This document shows positions 13,837-13,860 of a DNA stretch of 13,860 bases, in pieces. Each line of letters starts with the position of its first letter. The stretch's first letter is position 1. A program made the translations under genes and the position numbers. The DNA is from Leptolinea sp. UBA5203 (lineage in GTDB: Bacteria; Chloroflexota; Anaerolineae; Anaerolineales; Anaerolineaceae), in assembly GCA_002412765.1 (NCBI GenBank), contig DHVR01000071.1, forward strand, positions 4,467 through 18,326, in the 5' to 3' direction. Below the pieces are notes generated by a model. The model saw only the letters and a list, made by a program, of their open reading frames with translations, was not told the DNA's origin and did not search any database.

Positions 13837-13860
13837 TGTAGTGCACCCCATTTGTTGGAC
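13837..13860 (+). mobile_element. Probable terminal inverted repeat of an IS3-family (IS150 group) element, cut by window end
   Basis: TGTAGTGCACCCC (13837-13849), followed by ATTTGTTGGAC, has the form of IS150-group ends (TGTA.TG.(C)CCC....GTTGGAC). It begins 27 bases after the gpmA stop and runs off the window, so neither the transposase genes nor the target duplication can be seen. The assignment rests only on resemblance to the family's end sequence. Confidence 0.45.

Noticed and set aside
1..13860. CRISPR array, defence system, prophage or toxin-antitoxin pair
   Set aside because: No spaced direct repeats, no nuclease or phage structural genes and no paired small genes were seen.

Overview
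The window looks like a piece of a Chloroflexota (probably Anaerolineae) chromosome, most likely from a metagenome. This assignment is an inference. It rests on the MoeA fused to a periplasmic-binding-protein-like domain, a lipoprotein with a Thr/Pro-rich linker behind its lipobox, and moderate base composition with good Shine-Dalgarno sites. There is no rRNA or tRNA gene to settle it.

Layout: (1) 1-2548 is a polar amino acid ABC importer: the C-terminal end of the binding protein (cut by the window edge), an intrinsic terminator, permease, ATPase, second permease, and a second terminator. (2) 2668-9558 is a run of six co-directional genes: monofunctional proline dehydrogenase, a pteridine-reductase-like short-chain dehydrogenase (Asp-Tyr-Lys active site), a nine-helix membrane protein that I read as a degenerate UbiA/MenA-type prenyltransferase, moeA, a lipoprotein with a NodB-like fold whose metal ligands are all replaced, and a second moeA fused to a PBP-like domain. 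(3) 9581-10045 encodes a Bcp/PrxQ peroxiredoxin with its own promoter lying across the moeA stop codon. (4) 10054-10461, minus strand, is an Rrf2-type regulator gene broken by one in-frame stop but otherwise intact. (5) 10715-11359 is an orphan NarL-type response regulator. (6) 11640-12613, minus strand, holds thpR and rsfS, with a terminator downstream of rsfS; rsfS appears to start at a CTG. (7) 12632-13059 is a 428-base non-coding region with a GC-rich, hairpin-rich element. (8) 13060-13809 is gpmA, preceded by a hairpin that runs into its ribosome binding site. The last 24 bases resemble the end of an IS3-family (IS150 group) insertion sequence.

How the genes work together: the importer brings in amino acids and proline dehydrogenase could oxidise one of them, although no P5C dehydrogenase is present here. 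The two MoeA proteins insert molybdate or tungstate into molybdopterin, and the pterin-reductase-like SDR is a second pterin-related enzyme beside them. The most unusual part is 4389-9558, where two proteins that have lost their catalytic residues, one a membrane protein and one a surface lipoprotein, sit beside or between the two MoeA genes. I cannot demonstrate a new system from sequence alone, but this block is the best candidate in the window.
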